The notes under the pieces were generated by a model. The model was not told the DNA's origin and did not search any database. It saw only the letters and a program-made list of their open reading frames with translations. A stretch of 64,000 nucleotides of DNA from Prinia subflava (lineage: Eukaryota; Chordata; Aves; Passeriformes; Cisticolidae). This document shows positions 1-26,671 of the stretch, piece by piece. Where the stretch lies: the NCBI RefSeq assembly GCF_021018805.1, contig NW_026960608.1, forward strand, positions 1,488,001 to 1,552,000, read 5' to 3'. The number at the start of each line of letters is the position of its first letter. The first letter of the stretch is position 1. The position numbers were made by a program, and so were the translations under genes.

Positions 1-165
1 CTGTGGCTGCCCCTGGATCCCTGGAAGTGTCCAAGGCCAGGTTGGATGGGGCTTGGAGCAACCTGGGATAGCAGATGGTGTCCCTGCCCATGGCAGGGGG
101 TGGAATGGGATGAGTTTTAAGGTCCCTTCCCACCCAAACCATTCCATGATGGTTCTGTGATGACC
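1..165 (+). repeat. CR1 LINE 3' end, truncated by window edge
   Basis: This is the typical 3' tail of a chicken-repeat-1 LINE: a conserved CR1 tail block, then a 3' end built from short ATTC(C/T)ATG-like and TTCTGTGAT repeats. Four other CR1 tails occur in the window (near 955, 2070, 12280 and 40229). The copy at 12482-12688 is identical over 207 bases and the identity runs about 40 bases past the CR1 end. Confidence 0.85.
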
Positions 166-207
166 ATTCCCATGGACACAATAGGGAATAGGGATCAAAC
201 AAGCTCA

Positions 208-14749
<14,542 letters not shown>

Positions 14750-15735
14750 AGAGGAGCTTGGCGTGGCCAAGGACACCCACAGAACTGCACAGTGCTGCTG
14801 TTCATAAAGTGTATCAGTATTTCAGGGGTTCTGTAATCCAGCCATAAAGGAAACTGATCCAGAGCTATTTATTCCTATATGTGAATGCAGGAAGCACAAT
14901 TGTTCTCTGTGATTTGCGGGGAGACTCAAATCAAGCCAAAAAGCTGGTGAGGAGAGCATTGTGAGGAAGAACGGCTGTTGGGTGTGCCTTGTCTCAGTAT
15001 TTCAAGTATTACTGTACTGATACTCTGCTCTGTGACCTTCACATGAGGCTTGGTGGGAGAGCTGGGGGCTCTGCTTGGATGTTGCACTGGCAAGAGCATC
15101 CCAGGAAGGAGCGGGAAGACACAGACTCCTGTCCCAAAATCCCAGCCAGGCTCCTGCTTGTGCATGCTAACGACAGCCAGGAAGGGGATTCTGGCTTCCT
15201 GCCTTCCCAGGGGGAGTTGGAAGGGCCGGGGGAAGAGGGGAGGTGGGTGAGACAGGGTCAGTGGTGTTTACATTCATCCTCAGGAGGAGAAGTGCCTCGA
15301 CCTAGAGCTTGGAAGCAAAAGCAGGAAGTGCGAGAGGAAGAGGAATAACTAGAGCAGGCTTAGCAGATAGGAAACTGCCTCCACATTCCAGAAACCACCA
15401 AAACCCAAAGAAAACGCTGATTCCCATGTCCAGGCCTCTGCTTCTTTCAGCTCCTGCCCTTACCCCAGAGGTAACCTTGCCCCAGTGGGGGCTGCCTTCA
15501 AGTACTGCTGCTGTTACAGCAAGTTGAGTTGGGTTGGGGGTATTTTGGTTTTGTTTTGGGGTTTGGTTTTTTTTTTTGGGGGGGGGGGTGTTTTGTTCTT
15601 TTTAATTATATTTTGCAAATCAGAACACATTTCTACAGGCTTCACCGAGCCACGTAGAGCAGCCACAAGTACTTATGACAACACTCGGAGGAAGTTTGTT
15701 ATGTTTAAGAATAAAATATTCAAACAGAATTTTTT
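14750..15735 (+). other. EDA: Probable EDA 3' UTR
   Basis: Downstream of the EDA stop the first good polyadenylation signal is AATAAA at 15710-15715. The true end is not proven; mammalian EDA has a longer 3' UTR and it could continue into the AT-rich stretch near 18,000. Confidence 0.45.
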
Positions 15736-18700
15736 TTTCTGTCTTAATAGCAACTGTCCTGCTTTTAGATGTGGTTTTTCGCCTTCCTCCCCTAACTCCT
15801 TTCCTTTTGGCACCCACCTACCTAAAATAAGTGGTGATGGAGACTTTAGCAAAGGAAAAAATGGGATTTTAAAATTAGGTCCAGCATGAAGTCACCACTT
15901 TTTCTTTTCTCTGAGCCCTGCTGAGTCTAGTCATAACTCAGTTTCTGGTGACTAATAGAGGAGCTGGGACACTATTGTTTCTTTTGGCTTCTTGAGCAAC
16001 TCTGTCCTGTTACCTCCCCTCAGCTGGGGAGACCTAAAGCCATAAGATGCTCTGGAGCTGAGGCACAGGCACAAATTGCTCTGTTGTCTCAGCCCTTGGC
16101 TCACACTTGCTTGGCTTGGTTGGGGTTTTGTTTCCCTGTGTTTTTTTCCAGACCCTGTTTGTGCTTTCAAGAGGGGAGTGAAGTTGCAGCCTGTGTAGAA
16201 ACAGGACAAATCCCCAAGTGACATCTTCATTCCTGGCTCCATCCCTAGCGAGTGATGTCCCTTGCCAAGTGTTGCAGTTATTGGGAGACAAAAATTCCTC
16301 GGGGCAGCGGCATTGGCCGTGGCCTCACTATTCACAAGAGCCGTGCACTTCGGGAGACAACTGCATGACGAGTGGGCTGCTCTGGCTTTTTAGTGGCTTC
16401 TCCTCCCTTCAGCCTCAACATGTGGGATGAGCAGGAGCCTTGGGGGCTCTTCACTGGGCTTTGTGGTTTTCTTTCCTTTCAAATGAATTAAGAGGGACAT
16501 GTTCCTGTGACAAGAATGAAGCGGGACAGCTGTGTACAGTGAGAACATGAAGCAAATCGTTAATAGGATTGCTTTAGAACAGGCCTTAGCAGCAAGGCTG
16601 GGGGCAGCCATAAATAACAGGGGATTAGGAGAACCGGGAATGGAGTTTACATTCCTTGTCCCCCGCTGGCAGGATCTGGGATGTGCTCCATGGCTGCAGG
16701 CAGGGGGAGGCAGAGGGAGAATTCCTTTCCTCTGTAAAAGGCCGGAGTGTTGCTATCCCTTCTGGTGTATGCTCGGGATGTTGGAGTAAGACGGGAGGGA
16801 GCAATTCCTGCATGGAATGTATTAACAGGCTTTTTCTGGTGCTCACAACTTGCCAAAGTGTGAGTTGGAGACGTGGAATTGTAGCTGACTGCAGGTGGCC
16901 TTGGCAAATACAGCTTTTTCCTGCTCTCAGTGTTCCCGGTGGCATGTCCCCCCCCAGCCACACCAGGAGCTCCCATGGAAGGCCTGTACGGCCACAGCAG
17001 AGTGTTGGCTGTGCTTTGCAAGGGGACAGCTCCATCCTTCAGGGATGGGAGAGGCACCATCCCCTCGTTGGGATCAGAGCTGCTCAGGAGTCACCTTCCC
17101 AATGCCCTGGGAATACATAGAAGAAAGGGCAGATCCAATGGATAAGCAGGTATCCTTCTGCTCCCAAACACCCAGGCTGGAGTCCATTATCCACAGTACG
17201 GATGTGACCTGGGCAGGTGGTTCTGTCCCTGCTTCCTCCTCATCTCAGTCCTGCTGCTCATTCCTCACATGCTTTGGAAACTTCTCCCACAAAAGCCTGG
17301 GGGGAACAGAGAATGTCTCCAACAGATCCTGCTGGAGTCCTGGAGCCAGTGTGGAGGGCAGGAAGGCCAAGAAGCACAGGATAGCTGGTTTCAGAGCAGA
17401 TCTCTCCCTGTTCAGGCCTTGTGGTTCACTCTGCCTCTATCATGATCCAAGAAAAGCCTCTTGGTGTTTGCTGGGTCTGATCCACACCCGGTGCTCCCGC
17501 GAAGGGAGTTCGTTCACAGCCTTGGGATGCAAATGCCCAGGGATTCTCTGCGGAAGTCCCTGATCCAAATCAGGGACTTTTCAGCTGCTGACAGGGGCTG
17601 TGTCACTGTGCAGACCCATGCCCAGCAGTTGGGGTGCAGGGGGACAGGCCGGGCTTCCCCCGGCATGGCAGGGCCAGATGTGCTGAGGCTGGAGCACGCC
17701 TGAGGCTGGTTCCACTTTTGGGAGGGCCAGGGGGTCATCCAGAGGTTGGTGTTTCCCTGGCAGGAGCTCACATCTGCAGATGTGCTGTGTGCTCACAGCT
17801 GCCTCCAGCCCTGCCCAGCCCCAGCACTGCGGGGCATCAGCCCAAAATGCTGTCCCTGGCCTGTCACCGCTGTCCTGCCTGCCCTGGATGCTGGGGACAC
17901 TGGGCCAGCTCAAGGCTGTCACATCCTGAGGTGACAAGTGTCCCCTACCATGCCAGCTATCAGAGGATGAGGGGTAACTCAGATGTGTAACTGTGTGTAT
18001 ATAGATATATAAATAATCTATATTTATTTTTTTATGTATTTTATGTCTATATATTGGTTTTTTTTCCTGCCGGACACCTCCGGGATTAGAGCATGAGCTC
18101 CATGGCTGAAACTTCACACCCTTGGACAACCCCTCAGCAGCCTGAGTGGCTCCTTCACATGGAATTGGCCACACTGAGCCAAAAAAATCCCCAAATTGTG
18201 CATTTTGGAGAGTGCCCCGTGAAGCGTGGGGCATGTTCCCAAGGAGTGTGTCAGCACTAGGCGGCACAAGGACATGGAGATGCCACCACAAAAGAAAAGT
18301 CCCTGTGGGTGGGGCACAGCTCCGGGTGCACAGATCACACCTGGAGCTGCCGCAGGGACAGTTCCCTTCTGGTTCCTGCCCTGGGTGAGGAGGTGACCTG
18401 GCAGCCCAGGTGGGGACACCAGGTGTGACAGCGAGGAGCCCAGAGCTTGCACGCTGCAGACCCCTAGGGAGGGAGAGGAGGAGGAGGAGAAGGAGGAGGA
18501 GGAGGAGGAGGAGGAGGGGGAGGAGGGGGATTCCAGCTCTGCACATCCTGCTGGGAAGGAGCGATGAGCGCTGAGAAGCTGTTTTTTCCCTAGAGGGGCA
18601 GAGTCCCCTCGGCTAGGGTGTGCTGGGATGGGGAGGGAATGTCACTGCCTAGGTGTGACAGTCAGGTGACCCCACAGCCAGGAGCTGTCCCTGGCTCAGG

Positions 18701-18998
18701 ATGTCTGCAGAGCCCTCGCCAGCTGCCCCTGCTGTCCCAGGAGCTGGCGTATCCTGTCCCTGGCACAGGAGAACTCCCCAAACCCTCTCAGCTTTCCTAC
18801 GTGCCACCTCTGCCTCGTGGCATTTGATGTCACAGCGGGTCCAGCTGGTCAACTGAGCTCCCTCCTCCCCATCCTGCCATTTCCCTTCCCTGTGGCTTTG
18901 TGCTGTTTTTCCCCCTCTGCTAGCTGATGTCTTTCCCACTTCCGTAGCTACGAACACCCACATGCCTTAACTCCTTCTCCCATCCCATCCTGAAGCCT
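15736..18998. other. Intergenic, with a GAG repeat near 18.5 kb
   Basis: No gene recognised. An AT-rich run lies at 17990-18065 and a GAG-rich microsatellite at 18470-18535. The long minus-strand open frame over the microsatellite is a run of Leu codons created by the repeat. Confidence 0.5.
18470..18535. repeat. (GGA/GAG)n microsatellite
   Basis: Near-continuous GAG/GGA triplets with occasional A or G changes, purine-only on the plus strand for about 60 bases. Confidence 0.9.
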
Positions 18999-19006
18999 AT
19001 TTATAC
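18999..19006 (+). promoter_or_regulatory. TATA-like box of the LRR gene
   Basis: ATTTATAC about 75 bases before the ATG at 19081. Position suits a core promoter, but there is no other support. Confidence 0.35.
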
Positions 19007-19080
19007 AGAGCCTGGCTCCTGCCCAGCCTGCCAGCGATGCCGTAGGAGCAGGACAGGGCTGACAGCACCCACAGCCCAAC

Positions 19081-21951
19081 ATGTTTTGGGCTGCACAGGG
19101 ATGTTTTCTGCTCTGGCTGCTTCTGTCCATCTTCAGAGCCCGGGCTAGCCCGGGGACGAGGCCCAGCTCCCCACTGTGCCAGCAGGTAAGGCTGTTTTCA
19201 AGGAGCACCTGGGCTGGGATGGCTCCAGCAGTGTGGCTGAGGCTGCCAGCATGCCTCTGGATCTCCTCCCTATGGCTCTCACCTCCCTCCAGCCTCCATC
19301 TCTATCTTTCCCAGTTTTTTCTGTTTTCTTGTCTTGGAGCTGGTTTCCTGTGAGGTGGTCCCTGGCATCCAGCTACTCCCACGTTCCTGCCTTGCCTGAG
19401 GTGCTCAGACGATGGAGTGCAGGGATTCCAATGAAGCAGTTGGGAGCCTGGATGGGGAACAGCAGGTTTCTGTTGCCCCAGAAAGAAATCAGCTGCTCCC
19501 CATCCAGGTTCCCAACTCCAGAGGAAATTTGAGCAAGAGGAAAGGTGGAGCCTACACAGTGGCCTTCCTCTGCCTGAACAGGGATTCTCTGCACCAGCTG
19601 GGCTTGGGAAGGGGGAGCAGTGCTTATTCCCACTTCTCATGCCCATCTTGGACAGCAGCTGGCTTGCCTGGAGCTGTGGTTTGTACCCCCCCCATTCACA
19701 CCTCTCCTGTCTCTCCACAGAGCCCCACAAAGGTGTCTTGCAAAGGAGCTGGCCTGCGGAAATTTCCCAAGGAGCTTGGCCTAGGAATTAAGTACCTTGA
19801 ATTCTCCAACAACTTCATCCAAAACCTTTCAGGCGGCAGCATGCCAGGATTTGGGCAGCTGGAGTACCTGGATGTGTGCTTCAACCAGCTGGAAGCCGTG
19901 TCAGACACTGCCCTGGCTCAGCTGCCTCGGCTGTGCTCGCTCCTCCTGGGATCGAGCCCCTTAGACCGGAATTACTCAGCTAATGGGGAAACTTTCCATT
20001 TGCTCAGGAATGCAGAGGTCCTGGACCTATCTGTGAATAACCTGGAGAGCCACATGGCCAGCTGGTACATCAGCAACCTCACCAGCCTGAGGGTGCTGGA
20101 TCTCTCCAGGAACACGATGACCAAGCTGCTGGCAGGGACCTTCCAGAACTTGCTGCGGCTGAGCCAGCTCGACCTCAGTAACAACTACATCATGGAGATC
20201 CAGGAGGGAGCTTTTGAGCCTCTGGAAGAGCTGGAGGTGCTGAACTTGGCTTTGAATTCCCTCCACTGTATCTCTGGCTTCAGCCTCATGCAGCTGCAAA
20301 TTTTAAACCTCAGCCACAATGCCCTGGAGCTGTTCTCCAAGGAGGAGGGAGCAGAGCTCTACCTGCTCCGAGCACTCGAGCCATAACAGACTCCTCTCTT
20401 CCCAAGCTCCCCAGAGCCCATGATCTCACACACTTAAACCTCTCCAACAACCTCATTGCTTCCCTGATCCCAGGCTCATCTCATCCCAGGGAGTTTGGCC
20501 AGCTCTACAAGGAGATGCAGAGGTTCAACAGGACTGTGCATCCCGTGGCTGCTCTGACACACGTGGCTGACATGGATCTCAGCAACAACCACCTGGAACT
20601 GTTCCCATTATCCTTCTTCCGCAGCCTGGGCTCCTTGCACAGCCTCAGCCTGGCTAGGAACTGTCTCTAGGACATGGCCAGGGAGTCTGTCTCCAATGGC
20701 ACGGAGCTGTCCATGTGCTTGCTGGACCTCCACAGCAACGCCCTCCTACTGGCGATTGATTGAGAGATGGAAGGACTGATTCGGTGATCAGAATTTGATT
20801 TTACTCAGGTTTCCCAAAAGCTTATATACTATTTCAGACAGGTTAATAATTTCTACTACAATAATCAGGTTAAAAATCACACAGACAGCTCATGCATTTT
20901 ACAACTCTTTGCTTGCAGAAGTTGGTTGAATCTTCTCTCTTCCCGTAAGCAGGTGTAATCCCATCTCCTGTAATTTTCACAGTTCTGTTTGTTCCTGCCA
21001 TGGCATCTTAGTTATCAAACCAGCTATACTAATCAAGTCTGTTTGACTCTCTGTCTTGTGTATTCCTACACCCTCCGTGTGCTGCCACGCTGGTTCTTTG
21101 ATTCCCTGCCTCACCTGGAATCCATGGATCTGGGCTCTAACAGCCTCCAGCCTTGTGAGAGCCAGGGGAGTGACCAGGGAAGGAATTTGGGAGGGGATTC
21201 TCACACATCAGCCCCCAGAGACACCTGCACCCCCTTGTACAATGTGCCTCGCTTGAAGCACCTGAGCCTGTCCAAGAACATCGCAAGGCTGCAGCCCCAC
21301 GCTTTCATTCAGACCTCACTGCTCTCCCTGGACCTGTCGGGAAACAAGGACTTGTCCATGCCCACAGGAGCACTGGGAGGGTTGGAGCTGTCCCTGCAGG
21401 AGCTGTCTCTGAGGGACAACCAGATAGATGAGGGCCAGGCAGCGCTGCCCTGCCTGAGCACACTTCAAGTGCTGGACGTGTCGGGCAACCACCTGAGCCT
21501 GCTGCCCACAGGACTTTCTTGTTCCCCAGTGCAGAGCCTGGATATTCGGAATAACCTGCAGACCTTGGGAACAGTCGGGAGCTGGTCCCACAGCCTGAGG
21601 GCCGTGTCCATGGCTGGGAACCCATGGAGCTGCTGCTCGCTGGGCTGGCTGGACACGCTGTGTGTGGCCAGAGTGGCTGTGCTGGACCTGCACCAAACTC
21701 ACTGTGTCTTCCAGGAGCATGGCTGGAATATCTCAGCCAGGATCACCAGCACTCCCTAGTTGATCTGCCCCAAGCCTGAGGGCACTGCCTCCCTGGCTCT
21801 GCTCGTGGCCCTGATGGGCCTTTCCCTCCTCTGTGCCTGGGCTTTCTGCCTCTTGAGGAAAGGGTGGAAGGCTCCGGGATGTGCAGGACTCAGGAGCAAC
21901 AGGGTGGGAGTCTCTCAGTCCCATCCCAAAGGAGAGGGTCCAGCTGAGTAG
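19081..21951 (+). pseudogene. GARP/LRRC32-like leucine-rich repeat receptor, disrupted
   Basis: Two-exon gene of the LRRC32 (GARP)/LRRC33 type, membrane proteins that anchor latent TGF-beta. Exon 1 (19081-19185) gives a signal peptide; exon 2 starts at 19721 and encodes at least 15 leucine-rich repeats, an LRRCT-like cap (WSCCSLGWLDTLC), a transmembrane helix (about 21790-21850) and a short tail. Lesions: small deletions near 20372-20395 shift the frame after a TAA at 20384; TAG at 20668; a solo LTR at 20747-21070; TAG at 21757 just before the membrane helix. Removing the LTR keeps the frame. Family choice rests on architecture and on the WNT11B neighbour; TLR-like is a weaker alternative because no TIR domain is present. 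Confidence 0.8.
20747..21070 (-). mobile_element. Solo LTR of the provirus-E family inside the LRR exon
   Basis: 324 bases, flanked by the perfect 6-bp duplication CCCTCC (20741-20746 and 21071-21076). On the minus strand it runs TGTAGGAATACACAAG...CGCCAGTA and is clearly homologous to the LTRs of provirus E and the solo LTRs at 34661 and 38170. Confidence 0.95.
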
Positions 21952-24178
21952 AGGCTGCCTGACAGCATCACCAAAGTGTAGCCCAGACCTGCAGCCATCG
22001 GTCAGAACTCTAATTATTATTAATAATATTAATATTAATAATATTAATATTAATAATATTATTGTGGTTTTGGTCTCACTGGTGCCTGCGTGATTTGTGA
22101 ACCCAGTGACAGGAGTGTGGTGGGTGCTGGGCTCTGAGCCACCTCCTGTTCTCCAGAAGGGACATTCCCCTATCCTCTCTGATCCCTGCCAGAAATTAAA
22201 CATGGAATTTGGGGTGCCATCACACATTCCCATCACTCAGCACAGGAAACCAAGCCCTGGGCTGGCTGCATTGAGCACCCCCCTGCTCCACATCACACTC
22301 AGCTGGATAGGAATTGTCTCCACTGGGGCCACCTGGGTTTTTCCCAGCTTGCCCAGCAGCCCCTTTAAGAAGGTTTAATAGCTCTGCTAATGCCCTGCTG
22401 TTGCTCCTGAAGTGTTCCCTAATCTAGGAAGAAGCAGGAGGGAGTGGTTCTTGGTGGTGGCTTGCAGTGCCGGGATGGGGAGGGGGTTTCTGTGGAACCC
22501 TGACCACCTCTCCGCTGCCTTTCCTTGCTGCGGATGCTGCGAGGAATTCCGCCCTGTCCTTACCCACTGGGATAGTGGGAATGGGAGAAGTGGGGATCTG
22601 TGCTGTCCCTGGCTGGCACAAGATGTCCTACACTCAGTGCCAGGACCCCCGAGGTGACAGTGGCAGAGACAGCTGGTCCCAGCACGAGGTAAGTGCTGCC
22701 CAAGTCATGGTCCTGGATGGATTTGGCACCCTCTGAGCACCCCCTAAAGCCAGGGATGGTCCAGGGGCTCAGACCCCAGCTCAGGAAGGCAGCAGGAGGA
22801 GATGTTGAGTGGGATTGTCACTGTGTGGTGGTGTCCATCTCTCCCTTGAGTGACCTGTCCAGCTTTCCAGGGCACAGTGGGAACACCTGAAGGGCTGGGC
22901 CAGCTCCAGTAAGTATAAAACCGAGGCTGCAGTGAAACCTTTAATATTTCACATCCATTTAGTTCCACCTTGGAAGCCCCCAGCTGGGCCCAGTCATCTC
23001 CACTCACCTGGTGGTTTGGAGCTGTGGGAACAAAAGGGCTTGGAAGTTACTTAAAATCCCAAATGCTTTATTTTCTTCCCTTTCAAGCTTATCATGGTTT
23101 TACTGGGAAGCAAAAAGGGCATTTTTGGAGTAAAATATGTCAGGGCTTCAGCTTCCTCTCCTTTGCTGGGCATACAGCTCCAGGACCCCTGGTGACTTTG
23201 GTGGCCCCCACGTTTCCACCCCTGCCTCAGTTTCCCTCTGATGCAGAGCTCTGTGCCCTGTCACAGCGAGTGGCTATGGCAAGGGAGCCTGTCACTGTGT
23301 GTCACCATCCTGCAGGACCTTGGGGACAGGAGGAAACCCAGCCCCCAGCTCCAGGGCTGCTGTTTGCTGGATCTCCTGCTCCCACACATCCCCCTCCCCT
23401 TGGAGCTCCTGTTCCCATGTCTCTCTCGGGTCCCAAAAGTCCCCATGCCACAGCCACCACTACCCATGTCCTCTCCCATCCTGGTGCTTCCCAGATCCAT
23501 CCCCAGTGCTGTCCCCAGTTGATGTCCCTGGGGGGCCATGGCCAGCTGGGCTCTGGGCATGGAGTGTCCCAGGAGCTGCTGTGACCACCTGGGGCTTCTC
23601 CCCAGCACTGTCCCCTGTCCTTCGGTGACACCTGAGCTTCCTGGGGCAGGGACCTGCCTTCCCAATGTCCACAGGTGAGTTCAGACTGTCCCTGGGGCAG
23701 GGATTTGCTTTTCCAGTGCCCACCAAGTGCTGGGACAGCAGGTGGGTGAGCTCAGCACATCCCCAGTGCCATGCCAGCCTCCTGACCAAGCGCTCGGTGA
23801 CAGTGCAAGGACACTTCAGGGCCCTAAGTGCCTTCACTGGGTGTTTCTGGTGCATTTTTGTGGCCTCTGCTCCTCGTTTAACCCCTTCCTAGGCTGTGTT
23901 TCCCACTCGTGTCACCAGGAGATGTCCTGGCTTCATGCTGCCGCTTCCACCAGCATTTTCCTCATGTTAAGCTCGGAGCTGAGGATGGGTGGGGACACCA
24001 CATACCACCGTATGCTCAGGGACACCATGTGCTGCCGGCACTCAGTGCCAGGCACTGCCTCAGGCATCCCGAGTGTCCCTAGCTGTGTTTATCCAGTGTC
24101 GTGTCCCTGCGGAGCAGCAGCTGGCAGAGGGGTTGACCCCTTCAGGGCAGTGGCACTTAGGGACAGCGGCTGCTGATC
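21952..24178. other. Intergenic, (TAA/TAT)n repeat, no gene supported
   Basis: A TAATATTAA microsatellite sits at about 22008-22062. The remainder is GC-rich and gives many overlapping open frames on both strands, none with recognisable domains or consistent splice structure. Confidence 0.5.
22008..22062. repeat. (TAATAT)n microsatellite
   Basis: Alternating TAATATTAA / TAATAAT units over about 55 bases. Confidence 0.9.
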
Positions 24179-25500
24179 CTGTGATTGCTCCAATTGGTAC
24201 TCAACTGTCTTCAAGAAGAGTTCCAGAAAAGACGAGTTCCCGAGTGATCGGAACAATTTTTTATCTTAACTTTTAAATGTCTTTTTGTGCAAAGATATTA
24301 TGACAGTTGGTTGTATTTTAGGCATTTTATGTTTATTGTTGTTAGAGATTGTCTTTAAAAGATATGCTAAAAACATCACTCCAATTTAAGGTTTGAGTTC
24401 TGGCCAAACTCTAACTCTAACTTGGACGGATAGTGTTTGTTAACGAAGCCCAGAGGTTTCTGCTCCAAAAACAATATGCAAGCTATCTTAACTTGACAAT
24501 TTGATCCGATCAGAATGACAGCTGAATCAGCTTGGAGTGAAGATTGTCATCTTTACCCGGGGAAAGATGTCAAGGTTCACTAAAGAAAAGCGTTTCAGCA
24601 GTGTGCAGTCTCTGGGGTGATAGCAGAAATAGTTTGATAATCGCTTATCACTTTCATTAGTAAGCAAAATTCCTATTCTATTCCCTTGTCTCTGAGAATG
24701 CTAATTCGCATACCAGGTCTGTTTTAGTTTCTTTTCTGCAAGCTGTAGACTCAATGAGATACTAACAAAAGCTGAACCAGATAAGAAGACAGCAACAGAG
24801 ATGCAGCATTGCAGCTGCGTTGATGGAAGTAACCCTGGCTGCCCAGTGACAACAGAGAAGTCTTCAGCTGTGATACATCATCAGGCAGCGCAGAAGAAGA
24901 AGAGACAGCAGATGATTTGAGACTTTAATTTAGAACCTGTGCATGAATGAAGAGCAAGGACTGAATATAATGTGCTTTCATCTTTTGCTTTTAGCAGGTA
25001 AGATCTTAGGGTTTTTTCTCGGGTAACTCAAGTAGTGCTTTGCTTATAATAGTGTATGTAGAAGCAGCCAATCGTGTCACAGACCCAGTTTGGATAGCTC
25101 TAAAGAAAAAAAAAGGGGGGATGTGTAGGAGGATAGCTTATATCATAAGGTAGAGCTATCCGCAAAACTGGGCCTCAAACCAGGCCTCAGACCAGGCCTC
25201 AGGCCTGGTCTAGCAGGCCTCAGTACGTTCCACATACGCAGCACAAATAACCTTATCTGTTACTGGAAATGTGTTAAGGTAGTGGTGCTGCTAGCATGGA
25301 ATAGTTACTGGAAAGACACGGTGGCTACCTTAAACTGCAATAGCTTACATACTTCTGTATGTTCACTGCCTATCAGAATGCACCTGTTCGTGTAAACTAT
25401 TCTGTCTGTATAAAACCCGACATCTCGCGGAATAAAGTAGGAGAACCTGTGATATAACCATATTGGTTTGGACCCTCGTTTCTCTAGTCCCCGATCTTAT
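24179..25500 (+). mobile_element. 3'-end fragment of a provirus-F-type ERV with LTR
   Basis: The first 945 bases match 30158-31099 of provirus F almost base for base, including the polypurine tract AAAAAAAGGGGGGATG. An LTR follows at 25124-25500. It has no 5' LTR or gag. The LTR lacks about 15 bases near its 3' end compared with F. CTGATC is found at both edges (24173-24178 and 25501-25506), but the left copy also largely matches internal F sequence, so it may not be a true duplication. Confidence 0.82.
25124..25500 (+). repeat. LTR of the fragment at 24.2 kb
   Basis: 377 bases beginning TGTAGGAGGATAGC. It shows the AGGCCTCAGACC tandem units, an AATAAAG polyadenylation signal and an R/U5 region like those of the F LTRs, but with more substitutions. 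Confidence 0.88.
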
Positions 25501-25506
25501 CTGATC

Positions 25507-26089
25507 CCAGCCTTCAATACAGAGCTTCATCTACTGCAGGAGATGAAGGATATCCTGGGAAGTGCCTGGCAGATCTCTCTCCTCAGGCCACCCCAGCTGG
25601 GCAGAGCGAGGCAAGGAGAGGAGAGTGTTTCTCCTCCTCTGTGTTCAGACAGAGCTTAAATTAACCTAAATCTCCCAAATCCTGATAACATAAGGAAGAT
25701 AATAAGTCCTTTCACCCAGGTGGCACCTCCAGGACACTGCCCTGTGTCCCTCCCATCCTTAGGGCTGCTTCCCATTATCCTTCCCTGCGACAGCGACTCC
25801 CTGACTGGCACAGTTCCCCTGGCAGCTCTTCCCAGCCCGGGGGGGGGGGGGGGGAGGGGGAGGCCAGGCGTGTTGCTCATGCCACTTTTCCTCCTCTCCA
25901 GGGGCTCTGGCCAGGCTGGAACCTCCATCCCCAAGTGCCTCGGGTCCCCCCTGCCTTGCAGAGCCTTATGCTGCTTCTGCAGCATCACCTCCCTCAGCTG
26001 TGGGGGACAGACGCTGCCACATGTTCTGCAGCGTGATCCTCCCTCCCTCCCAGCTATGCCTGGGCTGCCTGCATGGGGACACTGCCGTG
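25507..26089. other. Single-copy DNA with a long G run
   Basis: Between the two F-type elements. No gene seen. A run of about 17 G broken by one A near 25840-25860 could fold as a G-quadruplex. Confidence 0.5.
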
Positions 26090-26095
26090 GGCACA

Positions 26096-26486
26096 TGTAG
26101 GAGGATAGCTTATATCATAAGGTAGAGCTATCCGCAAAACTGGGCCTCAAACCAGGCCTCAGACCAGGCCTCAGGCCTGGTCTAACAGGCCTCAGTACGT
26201 TCAGCATACGTAGTAGCAGATAAACTTATCTGCTACTACGAATGTGTTAAGGTAGTAGTGTTACTAGCATAGAACAGTTACTGGGAAGACACAGTGGCTA
26301 CCTTAAACTGCAATAGCTTACATACTTCTATATTCTCACTGCCTATCAGAATGCACCTGTTCTTGTAAACTATTCTGTCTGTATTTAACCCGCCATCTCA
26401 CAGAATAAAGGGGATTGCGTGCTTAGAACCATATTGGTGTGGACGCACGTTATTCTAGCCCCTGATCTACCAGGGCTCCGCCTTTA
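26096..26486 (+). repeat. 5' LTR of provirus F
   Basis: 391 bases, TGTAGGAGG...CCGCCTTTA. Contains AATAAAG near 26404 and three copies of an AGGCCTCAG-type unit; the 3' LTR has one unit (12 bases) fewer. Ends TA rather than the usual CA. Confidence 0.94.
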
Positions 26487-26488
26487 TC

Positions 26489-26506
26489 TGGCGCCCGAAC
26501 AGGGAC
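26489..26506 (+). promoter_or_regulatory. Primer-binding site, tRNA-Lys3 type
   Basis: TGGCGCCCGAACAGGGAC lies two bases after the 5' LTR. This 18-mer is complementary to the 3' end of tRNA-Lys3, the primer used by MMTV and lentiviruses. Confidence 0.95.
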
Positions 26507-26554
26507 GGAGCCTGGTCAATACAGCTTAGACGCTGTCTGTTCAAGCCTCAGATA

Positions 26555-26671
26555 TTGTCCGCCGGGCTTAGATGCTGTAAGCAGAACTTATTTACCGTCC
26601 ACCGGGCTTCAATGCTGTAAGTGAGACATATTAGCCGTCGCTGAGCTTAGATGCTGTAAGCAAGACTTAAA
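26555..26671 (+). repeat. Leader tandem repeats of provirus F
   Basis: Three units of about 40 bases with the core GGGCTTAGATGCTGTAAG, plus a partial related unit upstream. They occupy the space between the primer-binding site and gag, where packaging signals usually lie. Confidence 0.8.

Noticed and set aside
17581..18546. 321-codon minus-strand open frame
   Set aside because: Its start is a run of Leu codons made by the GAG microsatellite; no domain and no splice context, so treated as chance.
22970..23855. Several 100-200-codon open frames on both strands
   Set aside because: GC-rich sequence opens all frames; no conserved motif or exon structure.
24173..25506. CTGATC repeats as proof of a normal integration
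   Set aside because: The left copy overlaps internal provirus-F sequence at five of six bases, so it could be element sequence; kept only as a caution.
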